A stretch of 10,267 bases of DNA from an uncultured Fretibacterium sp. Lineage in GTDB: Bacteria; Synergistota; Synergistia; Synergistales; Aminobacteriaceae. Positions 1 through 6,113 of this stretch are shown here, one piece after another (the first letter of the stretch is position 1; each line of letters opens with the position of its first letter). The position numbers and the translations under genes were made by a program. The stretch lies in contig CALAUZ010000071.1 in the NCBI GenBank assembly GCA_937892105.1, positions 1 to 10,267 on the forward strand. The letters are read 5' to 3'. The notes under the pieces were generated by a model that searched no databases, was not told the origin of the DNA, and was given only the letters and a program-made list of their open reading frames with translations.

Positions 1-1
1 G

Positions 2-592
2 CCAGAGATGGAATTTCGAGGAGGGCAAATGAAAGCCCCGTACAAACACAGGCTTTTATTGTTGCTTGACGAGTTTCCGGCGTTAGGAAAGTTAGGAATC
101 TTTGAACAGGCAATCGCATATTTCGGAGGGTGGAACATCAAGGCGTATCTGATATGTCAGGACAAAGCGCAGCTTGATGCGGCTTACGGAAAAGATGAAT
201 CAATAACATCAAATTGTCATGTAACAGTAGCGTACGCGCCGAACAAAGTAGAAACGGCTAAATATCTCTCTGACCGCTTAGGCGTAACGACAGTGATTAA
301 GGAGCAAGAGAGTATATCGTTTCAGGGAGGAACTGGTATTTTTGCGAAAAAGAGCATAACGAAATCCCAGCAGGAAGTTCAGCGAGCAGTGCTAACGCCC
401 GATGAGATAATGAGACTTCCCGGCCCAGTGAAAGATGTAGACCAGAACATAATCGAACCCGGCGACATGTTAGTATTTGCGGCAGGATTTCCGCCAGTAT
501 ACGGGAAACAGATATTGTATTTTCTGGACAAGATATTTTCAGAACGTTCCAAGACAGACGCGCCGGAGAAAAGCGACACGCTTTCATTATAA
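2..592 (+). CDS. TraG/VirD4-family type IV coupling ATPase, C-terminal part (5' end outside window)
   Basis: This is the C-terminal part of a conjugative coupling protein, the inner-membrane-associated ATPase that docks the relaxosome to the type IV secretion channel. The reading frame is open to the left edge, so the first ATG at 8 is internal and the N-terminal membrane segments and Walker A lie outside the window. Counting from that ATG, Walker B is a run of leucines followed by DEFPALGKL (D21, E22). A conserved glutamine follows in LICQDKAQL, and the C-terminal motif LTPDEIMRLPGP and the segment GDMLVFAAGFPPVYGKQILYF are typical of the IncP TraG/VirD4 type. The gene ends with TAA and is followed within 82 bp by the XRE repressor. 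It marks the element as conjugative or derived from one. The family call is secure; intactness of the whole gene cannot be judged. Confidence 0.93.
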   Translation, partial: PEMEFRGGQMKAPYKHRLLLLLDEFPALGKLGIFEQAIAYFGGWNIKAYLICQDKAQLDAAYGKDESITSNCHVTVAYAPNKVETAKYLSDRLGVTTVIKEQESISFQGGTGIFAKKSITKSQQEVQRAVLTPDEIMRLPGPVKDVDQNIIEPGDMLVFAAGFPPVYGKQILYFLDKIFSERSKTDAPEKSDTLSL

Positions 593-596
593 TTTT

Positions 597-618
597 CATA
601 TCAGAGTTGATACATATC
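597..618 (+). promoter_or_regulatory. Candidate operator of the XRE repressor: alternating TATC/GATA half-sites
   Basis: TATCA (599-603) and TGATA (608-612) form a perfect inverted repeat with a 4-bp gap. GATA (609-612) and TATC (615-618) form a second one sharing the middle arm. CATATC also occurs twice as a direct repeat (597-602 and 613-618). The block ends one base upstream of the extended -10 of the repressor gene, the usual place for an autoregulatory site of a Cro/CI-type protein. The symmetry is seen in the sequence; the binding partner is inferred. Confidence 0.45.
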
Positions 619-627
619 TGGTATAAT
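619..627 (+). promoter_or_regulatory. Extended -10 promoter of the XRE gene
   Basis: TGGTATAAT matches the extended -10 consensus TGnTATAAT exactly. No good -35 stands at 16-18 bp: TTGATA at 607-612 is only 9 bp away. Extended -10 promoters often tolerate that. The start codon of the XRE gene is 46 bp downstream, leaving room for a short leader with the Shine-Dalgarno sequence. Confidence 0.6.
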
Positions 628-673
628 AAGCAAGAATAATTTGAGTCTATAAATTTTAAGGAGGTAGTAAAGC

Positions 674-901
674 ATGGCACTCAAAGATGTAATCAGGCGT
701 AACAGAAAACGGCTGGGCGTATCAGTGGATGAATTTGCGCGTCTTATGAATGTCGGCAGAGCTACCGTCTGTCGCTGGGAGGCTGGAACTGCAGATCCTA
801 GAGTGAAGAATCTTATGGATATGTCAGAGTGTTTCGGCGTAACAGAAACTGAATTGTTACATCCCAGAGAAGAAAATGAGGACAGTAAAAATGTCCCTTA
901 A
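674..901 (+). CDS. XRE/Cro-CI family small transcriptional repressor
   Basis: This 75-residue protein is almost entirely a five-helix HTH_3 domain. The HTH is at about residues 18-38, with VDEFARLMN as helix 2 and GRATVCRWEAG as the recognition helix; the C-W-E-x-G pattern is typical of the family. A Cro-like dimeric DNA binder acting on this element's promoters is the natural reading. The start is fixed by a strong AAGGAGGT (658-665) 8 bp upstream. The acidic C-terminal tail after residue 63 has no recognisable domain. The stop TAA overlaps the start of the 43-codon ORF by 11 bases, so the two are probably cotranscribed and translationally coupled. Likely roles are control of its own promoter and perhaps of rep; targets are inferred, the fold is clear. 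Confidence 0.88.
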   Translation: MALKDVIRRNRKRLGVSVDEFARLMNVGRATVCRWEAGTADPRVKNLMDMSECFGVTETELLHPREENEDSKNVP

Positions 902-1022
902 AAAAATTTATGCCCTAGTATCGCACACTAGGGCGGGCCGCAATATAAATTCTGTACCTACTGTTAAGTACCACTCTGTAAAGACTGGTAGCGCATTTAC
1001 ATTGCGTGAATGTCTGGAGTAA
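891..1022 (+). CDS. 43-residue ORF in the rep leader, overlapping the XRE gene (possible leader peptide)
   Basis: An ATG at 891 lies inside the last codons of the XRE gene in another frame and opens 43 sense codons ending in TAA at 1020-1022. The product begins MSLKKIYALVSHTRAG, is basic in its N-terminal half and shows no recognised domain, signal peptide or membrane segment. A Shine-Dalgarno-like GAGG (878-881) precedes the ATG by 9 bases, and the 11-base overlap with the upstream stop is a common arrangement for translational coupling. The ORF contains the 8-bp hairpin at 912-934 and ends 98 bp before rep. It could be a true small protein or a leader peptide whose translation changes RNA folding before rep. 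A chance ORF of this length is possible, so confidence is moderate. Confidence 0.45.
   Translation: MSLKKIYALVSHTRAGRNINSVPTVKYHSVKTGSAFTLRECLE
912..934 (+). promoter_or_regulatory. Perfect 8-bp stem-loop in the rep leader
   Basis: GCCCTAGT (912-919) pairs perfectly with ACTAGGGC (927-934) around a 7-base loop. There is no T run after it on the + strand, so it is not a normal rho-independent terminator there. Read on the minus strand it is followed, 4 bases on, by a run of seven Ts, but no minus-strand gene lies nearby to need it. It lies inside the 43-codon ORF and competes with longer-range pairings across the leader. As double-stranded DNA it is also a palindrome that a dimeric repressor could bind. 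Confidence 0.5.
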
Positions 1023-1120
1023 TTTTAACACAAAATAGGAAAACAGAAATTAATTGCCCCCGCCCGAACTGACTAGGGATAGAGAATAAAAAAACTTTGT
1101 CCATGAGGAGGTGTAGGTAG
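1023..1120 (+). promoter_or_regulatory. Rep leader 3' part with complementary tracts and strong ribosome binding site
   Basis: The gap between the 43-codon ORF and rep holds CCCGCCC (1059-1065), complementary to GGGCGGG (931-937), and ACTAGGG (1072-1078), complementary to CCCTAGT (913-919). GTAGGTA (1113-1119), between the Shine-Dalgarno and ATG of rep, is complementary to TACCTAC (955-961). The Shine-Dalgarno GAGGAGGTG (1105-1113) is very strong and decides the rep start at 1121. I see no convincing -35/-10 pair here, so rep may be read from the XRE promoter. Structural regulation of rep is an inference from these matches. Confidence 0.4.
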
Positions 1121-4100
1121 ATGAATAAAGAAGCAACAAGAGAGCAGGAAAATCGTGAAGATGATTCTGCTTGCCTTAATTGTCTTCAGCCTACAGAGAC
1201 CTCCGGGAACAGGGGACTTATTCTTATATCAGGGCTAGCTCCTGACTACACAAAGGATAAATGTGAGTATGAGTATAGAGAGTTTGTTGAGTGGTATAGA
1301 GCCGGAGAAGAACTTGACAGTATATTAGACAGCTTGAGACATTATGATGCGCTTGATTGCCGCATCTCATTAGCGGAGTACAGCGAGCCTAAGCAGGACA
1401 TAGACCACATAGAACAAATCAGGACTTTTATTGTATACATACCGCACAACGAGAACTTTTACGGTACAATAGCAGAAGCAACAGAGAGCCTGCTTGAGCA
1501 TTGCCGTGAAAGTGGAATCCCGACCCCTACGCGGATTGACTACGTAATAAATGGTTATTATATGTTATGGAAGTTCAAGAGAGGACTGATGAGGAAAGAA
1601 CTTCCTATATGGAAATTTATTCAGAGAAAACTGCATAGGACGTTTGATGATGTAGGAGCAGATGTAAAAATCGCTCAGGACGTTACAGCTATGATATACG
1701 CGCCAGACTTTGTAAATAGTGATGCTGTTGGTTTTGACCTGAGTGATACAACTCAGACGGTGTACTATGAAGAGGCTTACCCATCGCCTTATGATCTTGT
1801 ATTTTCCCTGCCGTTAAGTGTGTCAGAAATTGAAGAATACAGGAATACACGGGCAAAAATCAGCAAATTAGCCCCCAAAGAGGAAGCATTACGAATAGAA
1901 CTTGACGAGACAGCGAGAAAAAAGCTGCTCAGTGCTTCTATTGCCTCCGCCTTTAAGATAGCGGGCATGGAAGGGGACTGCTACAGATTCCGGCAGTATA
2001 AGGCAGACGACGATGAGAATGACAAGGCCGAAGATAGCCCCAAGAGGAAGAAATATTACGACTGGCTGAAGGTAAACAGCCATGATAACCGTTACAGATT
2101 GAGAGCCGACCGTGATAACTGGATTTCAGCGGCATTATTCGGCTACATGAGTAACTCGTATACAGGCTTAGACGCTCTTCGTAAGGAAGAAAAGTACGCA
2201 GTATCAATCGACTGTAACTTTGTAATCCTGAAATGGGAGAAGTCAGAACTTGACTATATCCCCACGCCAGAGCAGGGTAAAGAGCTTGTGCTGTCTGAGT
2301 GCCGCAAGCATGGATTACCCGAACCAAGAATCACATACACAGTGGACGGGCTAGAAGTGAAATGGTACTGGCAGGATAGAATGACGAAGGAAAATCCCGA
2401 TGGAAACTGGTTCAATCATGACTGGGACAGAATGCAGGAGGAGCTGTACCGAATATTCTGGTATCTTGGAGCGGTAGACAGCAGGCTAAATCGTGGACTG
2501 AGTATGATAACAACAATGTTCCGAGTTCCCGGCTCACTGAATACGACAAAGAAGCTGAAGACAGAAGATAGAGTTGTTCGTGATATTCACGATGGCGAAA
2601 TAGTAAGCTCCTACAGGGATATTCAGCGAATACTTGGGCTAACCCCGTCCGAACCCGAACAAGTGAATCCAGAAGAAGTATTGAGGCAGGAATGGGAAGC
2701 CTTTAGCCGCGAGCATGGCGGTTTAGCGCGGGACTGGATGAGAGAAGTTTTTAGGATTCACCCTGCTACCAGCCGGAACTGGGTATGTGTAGGAGCGATA
2801 CAGGGTGAAAAGTGGAAGCCACATTATGAGCAGGCTTGTAACCTTCCCAGATACTTGATGAGGCTTGCGGAAACGCCTGAATTTAGTCAGTTTGATTGGT
2901 ATGTATCACAGGGAGAATTTCTGAGGTACAACGACAGGAAGGTAAGTAACCTAGCGGGAATCCGAGTGAATTTTGTGGACTTGGATTATAAGCTGTTGAA
3001 GAAGTACCACCCTGAAATAACAGAGAACCCGACAGCAGAGGAATGGCAAAAACTTGCTGAGGAGCATTGCACAAGGTACAAGATTCCGCGTCCCAACGCG
3101 ACATTATTCACAGGCGGAGGAATGCACCTGAAGTGGATATATAACGATCCAGCGACGAGTGCAGACTTGGAGTCTTGGCAGTACGCGCAGAAATTATTGC
3201 TTGAGCAGTTCCGAACGCTGGGAGCAGACCCTGCGAGTGTAGATGCTGCGCGAGTGTTGAGGCTTGCGGGAACACAAAACCGGAAGGCGAACCCCGAAAT
3301 TCTGGACAGGAAAGTCCGTGTAATGAGCGCAGAAACGTCTACGGAGAGAAATCTAACGCTGAAGGGGCTTATTGAGGAATTAGAAGCCTCGAAGCCGGAG
3401 AATCCAGAAGAGTTTAATGCGCTTATTGCAGAAAGGGGCAAGCAGAAGCAAGAACAACCAAAGGCTGAAGAGTACACGATATGCCAGAAATCAGAGAAAG
3501 AACATCCAGAAGTGCCGGAACAAATAGAAGGCGACTGGAAGAAGACGATATTGCGGCCTAATTTTGGCAATTGTACATACCTGAGAATAAAGATAGGGGA
3601 CAATCTTGAGCAAATCATAGAGACGAGCCAGCTTAGAGAAGTCCTAAGAGGGCTTTACGGAACACCGAAAGTGAAGGTGTCATTATCTGAGCTGACAAGT
3701 GCAAACCTCAAAGCAGGTGCTGAATATATCCCCTGTAACTACGTTGTACTGTCGCAATGTCCCGGAGCGACGATAGAAGAGCAAAAAGCGAATATCTTTG
3801 AGCGTTGTTATGGGTATAGGGAGAAAGGTATACCGTACCCGAATCAGATAATCAGGATAGGCTCTACGTTGCTTGCAGAGTGGAAATATATATCGTCTCT
3901 GCCCGGCTATGCGGTTTCAAGGTGGGAAGTAACGCAGGAATTTTTATGCCGTCATTTTGAGGATTGGGGAGCGATGGAGAAGCCCGAATACCTGACAGAA
4001 ACGGCGTTATTGCCGATAGCCGGATTTGAGTATGATGATGGCCAAACAGCAAGGCTAGAATATGTCTCTAAGAAGAGAGAATACACATTTGACCAACTAG

Positions 4101-4993
4101 CGACAGAGGTATTGAATTTTTCACAGGGTGAAGTGAGGAAGTACGAAGAGCAGAAACAGGAAGAGAGTGCGAAACGAGCAACACTGCGCAAGTTGACGAA
4201 GGAATTAGCCGTATCAATAGCACAGACGGAAACCGACCCGAGTAAATTTATGAGAATGGCATATAAGCGTTTGCTGGACATACTGACGCTTTGGGAATTG
4301 AGGAAAGATGAGTATGGAGAAGTCCCGCAGGGAACGCGAGAACTGAGCGTATTTTGGGCGTTGGTATGTGCGAGACAGGCCGGACTGATAACGACTTATG
4401 ATGAGTTTAAGGAAACAGCGCAGAAATTCATAGAAGTATGCGGGCAAGAGTTTAGGACAGAATGCCGAGTAGAAACAGTGAAGTCAGCGTTCTGGAAAAA
4501 TTATCAAGTGAGGACATCGACGCTGAAAAACAAGCTCCAGATAACGCCCGACGAGCAGAAATTGATGAAAGTACTGATAGTGTGCAAGGATGGGAAGCTG
4601 CGTCAGCGTCGAGCGGAATGGTTAGCGGAACACGACCAAGAACGTAGGAAGCCGTGGATAGCTTTAGGAATTTCACGAGCGACGTATTTCCGAAAGAAGA
4701 AGGCCGGGAAGTTACCTTATGCAAAGGTGTATGCTCCGCTTCCAGTTGTAGAGAAAAAGAGTGAGACAGGTATCTCATATATTATGATTGCCGCGTGTGT
4801 TGAGGGGGTCATTGAGTTGTGTAGGAGGTATCTGGAGGGTGTGTGTTTGTTTCAGGCGCGAGAAAAAGTGCCTGATCGGGTATGTATAAGTCTGATAGTG
4901 TTAAGTGGGCTTCGCTGGTTGAGGGTGAAGTCGAAGTTGTTCATGAAGCGTCGTCGTCGCTCTCGGCCTCGTAGGAAGCGTAAGTGGCAGTGA
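1121..4993 (+). CDS. Large replication protein with four tandem AEP-primase-like modules and C-terminal HTH
   Basis: This 1290-residue protein is probably the element's replication initiator/primase. Four segments share one pattern: a strand near an acidic motif, a helix, GIP.P or similar, a ...W.. strand, a long helix ending in GA, then an R.PG-type strand. They lie at about residues 100-197, 358-478, 605-725 and 862-985. Only module 3 keeps the AEP (archaeo-eukaryotic primase) catalytic set: D620/D622 in VNFVDLDYK, H669 in TGGGMHLKW, D708 followed by RVLRLAGTQNRK. Module 2 keeps FRVPGSLN but has E in the His position; modules 1 and 4 have lost both. Residues 1177-1194 (KPWIALGISRATYFRKKK) look like the HTH common near the end of plasmid replication proteins. 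The last ~75 residues lie in G+T-rich DNA and end in MKRRRRSRPRRKRKWQ. There is no Walker A motif, so no fused helicase is apparent. The start is set by GAGGAGGTG. The primase-like call is strong; the initiator role is inferred. Confidence 0.75.
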   Translation: MNKEATREQENREDDSACLNCLQPTETSGNRGLILISGLAPDYTKDKCEYEYREFVEWYRAGEELDSILDSLRHYDALDCRISLAEYSEPKQDIDHIEQIRTFIVYIPHNENFYGTIAEATESLLEHCRESGIPTPTRIDYVINGYYMLWKFKRGLMRKELPIWKFIQRKLHRTFDDVGADVKIAQDVTAMIYAPDFVNSDAVGFDLSDTTQTVYYEEAYPSPYDLVFSLPLSVSEIEEYRNTRAKISKLAPKEEALRIELDETARKKLLSASIASAFKIAGMEGDCYRFRQYKADDDENDKAEDSPKRKKYYDWLKVNSHDNRYRLRADRDNWISAALFGYMSNSYTGLDALRKEEKYAVSIDCNFVILKWEKSELDYIPTPEQGKELVLSECRKHGLPEPRITYTVDGLEVKWYWQDRMTKENPDGNWFNHDWDRMQEELYRIFWYLGAVDSRLNRGLSMITTMFRVPGSLNTTKKLKTEDRVVRDIHDGEIVSSYRDIQRILGLTPSEPEQVNPEEVLRQEWEAFSREHGGLARDWMREVFRIHPATSRNWVCVGAIQGEKWKPHYEQACNLPRYLMRLAETPEFSQFDWYVSQGEFLRYNDRKVSNLAGIRVNFVDLDYKLLKKYHPEITENPTAEEWQKLAEEHCTRYKIPRPNATLFTGGGMHLKWIYNDPATSADLESWQYAQKLLLEQFRTLGADPASVDAARVLRLAGTQNRKANPEILDRKVRVMSAETSTERNLTLKGLIEELEASKPENPEEFNALIAERGKQKQEQPKAEEYTICQKSEKEHPEVPEQIEGDWKKTILRPNFGNCTYLRIKIGDNLEQIIETSQLREVLRGLYGTPKVKVSLSELTSANLKAGAEYIPCNYVVLSQCPGATIEEQKANIFERCYGYREKGIPYPNQIIRIGSTLLAEWKYISSLPGYAVSRWEVTQEFLCRHFEDWGAMEKPEYLTETALLPIAGFEYDDGQTARLEYVSKKREYTFDQLATEVLNFSQGEVRKYEEQKQEESAKRATLRKLTKELAVSIAQTETDPSKFMRMAYKRLLDILTLWELRKDEYGEVPQGTRELSVFWALVCARQAGLITTYDEFKETAQKFIEVCGQEFRTECRVETVKSAFWKNYQVRTSTLKNKLQITPDEQKLMKVLIVCKDGKLRQRRAEWLAEHDQERRKPWIALGISRATYFRKKKAGKLPYAKVYAPLPVVEKKSETGISYIMIAACVEGVIELCRRYLEGVCLFQAREKVPDRVCISLIVLSGLRWLRVKSKLFMKRRRRSRPRRKRKWQ

Positions 4994-5177
4994 AGTGATA
5001 TGTTCCTAGAGGTGCTGTGTGTGTCCTTTGGGTCTTAGGAGGGTACGTGATAGGGTACTGTGGGGTGGTGCTGTATCCTGTTGTGTGTTTTATGGTGTGG
5101 TTGCTTGTGGAGCTGGGGTGTGGCTGTTTCTTGTAAGTGGGTGATTGTCGGTTGATGGGAGTCGGGTATGTGTTAAG
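4876..5177 (+). repeat. Direct repeat TCGGGTATGT, two perfect copies in the G+T-rich region
   Basis: TCGGGTATGT occurs at 4876-4885 and 5162-5171. The bases after it are also similar (ATAAG and GTTAAG). A looser relative, TCGCGTATGG, stands at 5243-5252. One copy is inside the 3' end of rep and the others in the gene-free stretch after it. They could be degenerate iterons of an origin; two exact copies 286 bp apart are not enough to prove this. Confidence 0.3.
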
Positions 5178-5402
5178 GGTTCTGGTTCGCTTTCTGAGAG
5201 TGCAGTCTCTTGTGGTGTTTCGGCTCGTTGGTTTGGGGAGTGTCGCGTATGGTGCGCTCTCTCTGTAGTCTGTTCGGGGGAGTATGCTCTCATTATTGAG
5301 CGGTCGTATATAGGGGGGGGGGGCTGGGGACGGAGTCCCAGAATCGCACGCCAAAAAATTCAAATTTGCCCTCTTTTAGACCATGAAGAAATAGTGCATA
5401 AA
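4994..5402 (+). other. Gene-free, strongly G+T-biased region after rep; candidate replication origin
   Basis: This stretch has no gene I can support. By hand count, 98 of 120 bases at 5041-5160 are G or T, 46 of 60 at 5161-5220, and the bias already starts inside rep (47 of 60 at 4801-4860). GGGTAC repeats at 5041 and 5053, GGTGCTGT at 5011 and 5067, and GGGAGT at 5157, 5236 and 5278. The bias ends abruptly after an 11-G run, followed by a short hairpin (CTGGG 5324-5328 with CCCAG 5337-5341) and an A/T-rich stretch. Strand-asymmetric DNA directly downstream of a primase-like replication gene suggests an origin or a strand-initiation zone, but no classical DnaA box or iteron array is visible. 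Confidence 0.4.
5313..5323 (+). repeat. Homopolymer run of 11 G
   Basis: Eleven consecutive G are followed by C, T, then GGGG, and preceded by GGGGG at 5276-5280. Together they could form a G-quadruplex on the + strand. Such runs are slippage sites in replication and are prone to sequencing or assembly length errors. The run lies 80 bases upstream of the extended -10 promoter of the next gene. Confidence 0.85.
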
Positions 5403-5411
5403 TGATATAAT
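5403..5411 (+). promoter_or_regulatory. Extended -10 promoter for the small gene at 5436
   Basis: TGATATAAT is an exact TGnTATAAT extended -10. No good -35 is present at the normal distance. The Shine-Dalgarno AAGGAGGG begins only about 8 bases downstream, so the transcript would have a very short leader. It is the second extended -10 of this exact type in the window (the other is at 619-627), which supports both. Confidence 0.55.
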
Positions 5412-5435
5412 TCCTATGAAAGGAGGGTGATGATC

Positions 5436-5633
5436 ATGAAAGTACTCAAGGAACTGGAAGTCAAATTTTCTCTCAGTGTTCATCGAGTGGTTGAGGTTCG
5501 GGAGAATAACGTTTATATCGTAAGGGGATCACCTAGCTTAGTAAGTCTTTTTGTCGGTTGGTTGAGAGCAAGAATATCCCGGCTGTTTCGGGTAAAATTC
5601 CGGGACGTTCTTTGCAGAGTAGCATTGTGGTGA
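5436..5633 (+). CDS. Small basic protein of unknown function (65 residues)
   Basis: I do not recognise this protein. The start at 5436 is chosen because AGGAGG (5421-5426) lies 9 bases upstream; a GTG at 5427 and an ATG at 5430 are too close to that site. The product starts MKVLKELEVKF and has a beta-like stretch (VVEVRENNVYIVRG) at about residues 17-30. It then has a hydrophobic and arginine-rich, probably amphipathic, segment (LVSLFVGWLRARISRLFRV) at about 36-54. There is no signal peptide or catalytic motif. An exact extended -10, a strong Shine-Dalgarno and a TGA stop support a real gene. Lying between the putative origin and the restriction-modification gene, it might be a copy-control, toxin-like or membrane-associated peptide. 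Those roles are guesses. Confidence 0.5.
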   Translation: MKVLKELEVKFSLSVHRVVEVRENNVYIVRGSPSLVSLFVGWLRARISRLFRVKFRDVLCRVALW

Positions 5634-5671
5634 ATGGATAGCTTGAGTTAGAAAGTATTATATCGTAGTAG

Positions 5672-5699
5672 TTGCTCGGCAATTTAGAATGTCGGGCAA
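5672..5699 (+). promoter_or_regulatory. 10-bp stem-loop before the restriction-modification gene
   Basis: TTGCTCGGCA (5672-5681) pairs with TGTCGGGCAA (5690-5699) over all ten positions if two G-U pairs are allowed, with an 8-base loop. The following bases TTATAATTT are T-rich but do not form a clean T run, so it is at best a weak terminator for the small gene at 5436. TATAAT at 5701-5706 follows at once and could be a -10 for the next gene, although no matching -35 is seen. The structure may therefore also act as an operator. Confidence 0.35.
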
Positions 5700-5747
5700 T
5701 TATAATTTAGGGCAGTAATATGGAAGATGATATGCGGAGGTTTTGTG

Positions 5748-6002
5748 ATGGTTCTATTACTCTCAATAGAAAAATTCATAGAGAAATGGCAATGCAGGGG
5801 CGATGAAAAAAGTGAAACGCAAAAATTCTGGATTGAATTTCTGAATGAGGTTTTAGGGATTACCTCACCAACACAGAGTATAGAGTTTGAGAAAAGAGTA
5901 GAGCTTGAGCATGTGGGTTTCATTGATGGCTATCTCCCCTCGACTCGGACATTAATTGAGCAGAAGAGTGTTGACGTAAATCTTGATAAGGCAGTAGTTT
6001 AG
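5748..6002 (+). pseudogene. N-terminal nuclease segment of an MmeI-like restriction-modification enzyme, cut by an in-frame TAG
   Basis: This 84-residue piece is the N-terminus of a single-chain type IIL/IIG restriction-modification enzyme. The start at 5748 follows GGAGG (5736-5740) by 7 bases. Residues 8-14 (EKFIEKW), GDEKSETQKFW and ELEHVGFIDGYLPSTRTLIEQKS match the MmeI-like N-terminal nuclease region. D60, E71 and K73 give the PD-(D/E)XK pattern D-X10-EXK. At codon 85 a TAG (6000-6002) stops the frame where relatives normally continue. The same frame goes on with SDGQLMTPYEQAKRYSDWLP and RWIVVCNF, is stopped again by TGA (6102-6104), then runs open to 8528. No base is inserted or lost. 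The intact frame would be about 927 codons, the normal size for the family. The nuclease is thus probably not joined to the methyltransferase, and this fragment alone is unlikely to cut DNA. Confidence 0.85.
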
Positions 6003-6113
6003 TCAGACGGGCAGTTGATGACACCGTATGAGCAGGCGAAGCGTTATTCAGATTGGTTGCCTGATTCACAACGCGCTCGCTGGATTGTAGTCTGCAACTT
6101 TTGAGAGTTCCGA

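Noticed and set aside
343..926. ATCGCAC in the 912-934 hairpin loop and again at 5343-5349 as a long-distance repeat or attachment site
   Set aside because: Seven bases shared over 4.4 kb is expected by chance, and the flanks match only loosely. The coordinates given cover only the first copy's neighbourhood.
900..934. Rho-independent terminator after the XRE gene
   Set aside because: The 8-bp hairpin has no T run on the + strand. The T run is on the minus side, where no gene needs it, and the structure lies inside a possible small ORF.
2986..3618. Minus-strand frame of 210 codons opposite rep
   Set aside because: It lies wholly antisense to a well-conserved coding region, is Ser/Phe-rich as expected of a reversed frame, and lacks a ribosome site.
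4941..5363. Minus-strand frame of about 140 codons, Thr/Pro-rich
   Set aside because: It overlaps the end of rep and lies on the C+A-rich strand, where stop codons (all need T) are rare by chance. The product is low-complexity and starts at TTG with no good ribosome site.
5145..5405. Plus-strand frame of 86 codons through the G+T-rich region and the 11-G run
   Set aside because: It has a non-ATG start, low-complexity composition and dependence on the exact length of the G run, and no family resemblance. It also overlaps the promoter of the better-supported gene at 5436.
6000..6104. Stop-codon reassignment, pyrrolysine (TAG) or selenocysteine (TGA) in the restriction-modification gene
   Set aside because: TAG properly ends the recombinase at 10011 and TGA properly ends rep, the small gene and the methyltransferase itself. 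Two different stops would need two recoding systems, and I see no obvious SECIS-like hairpin after the TGA. Simple nonsense mutation is more likely.
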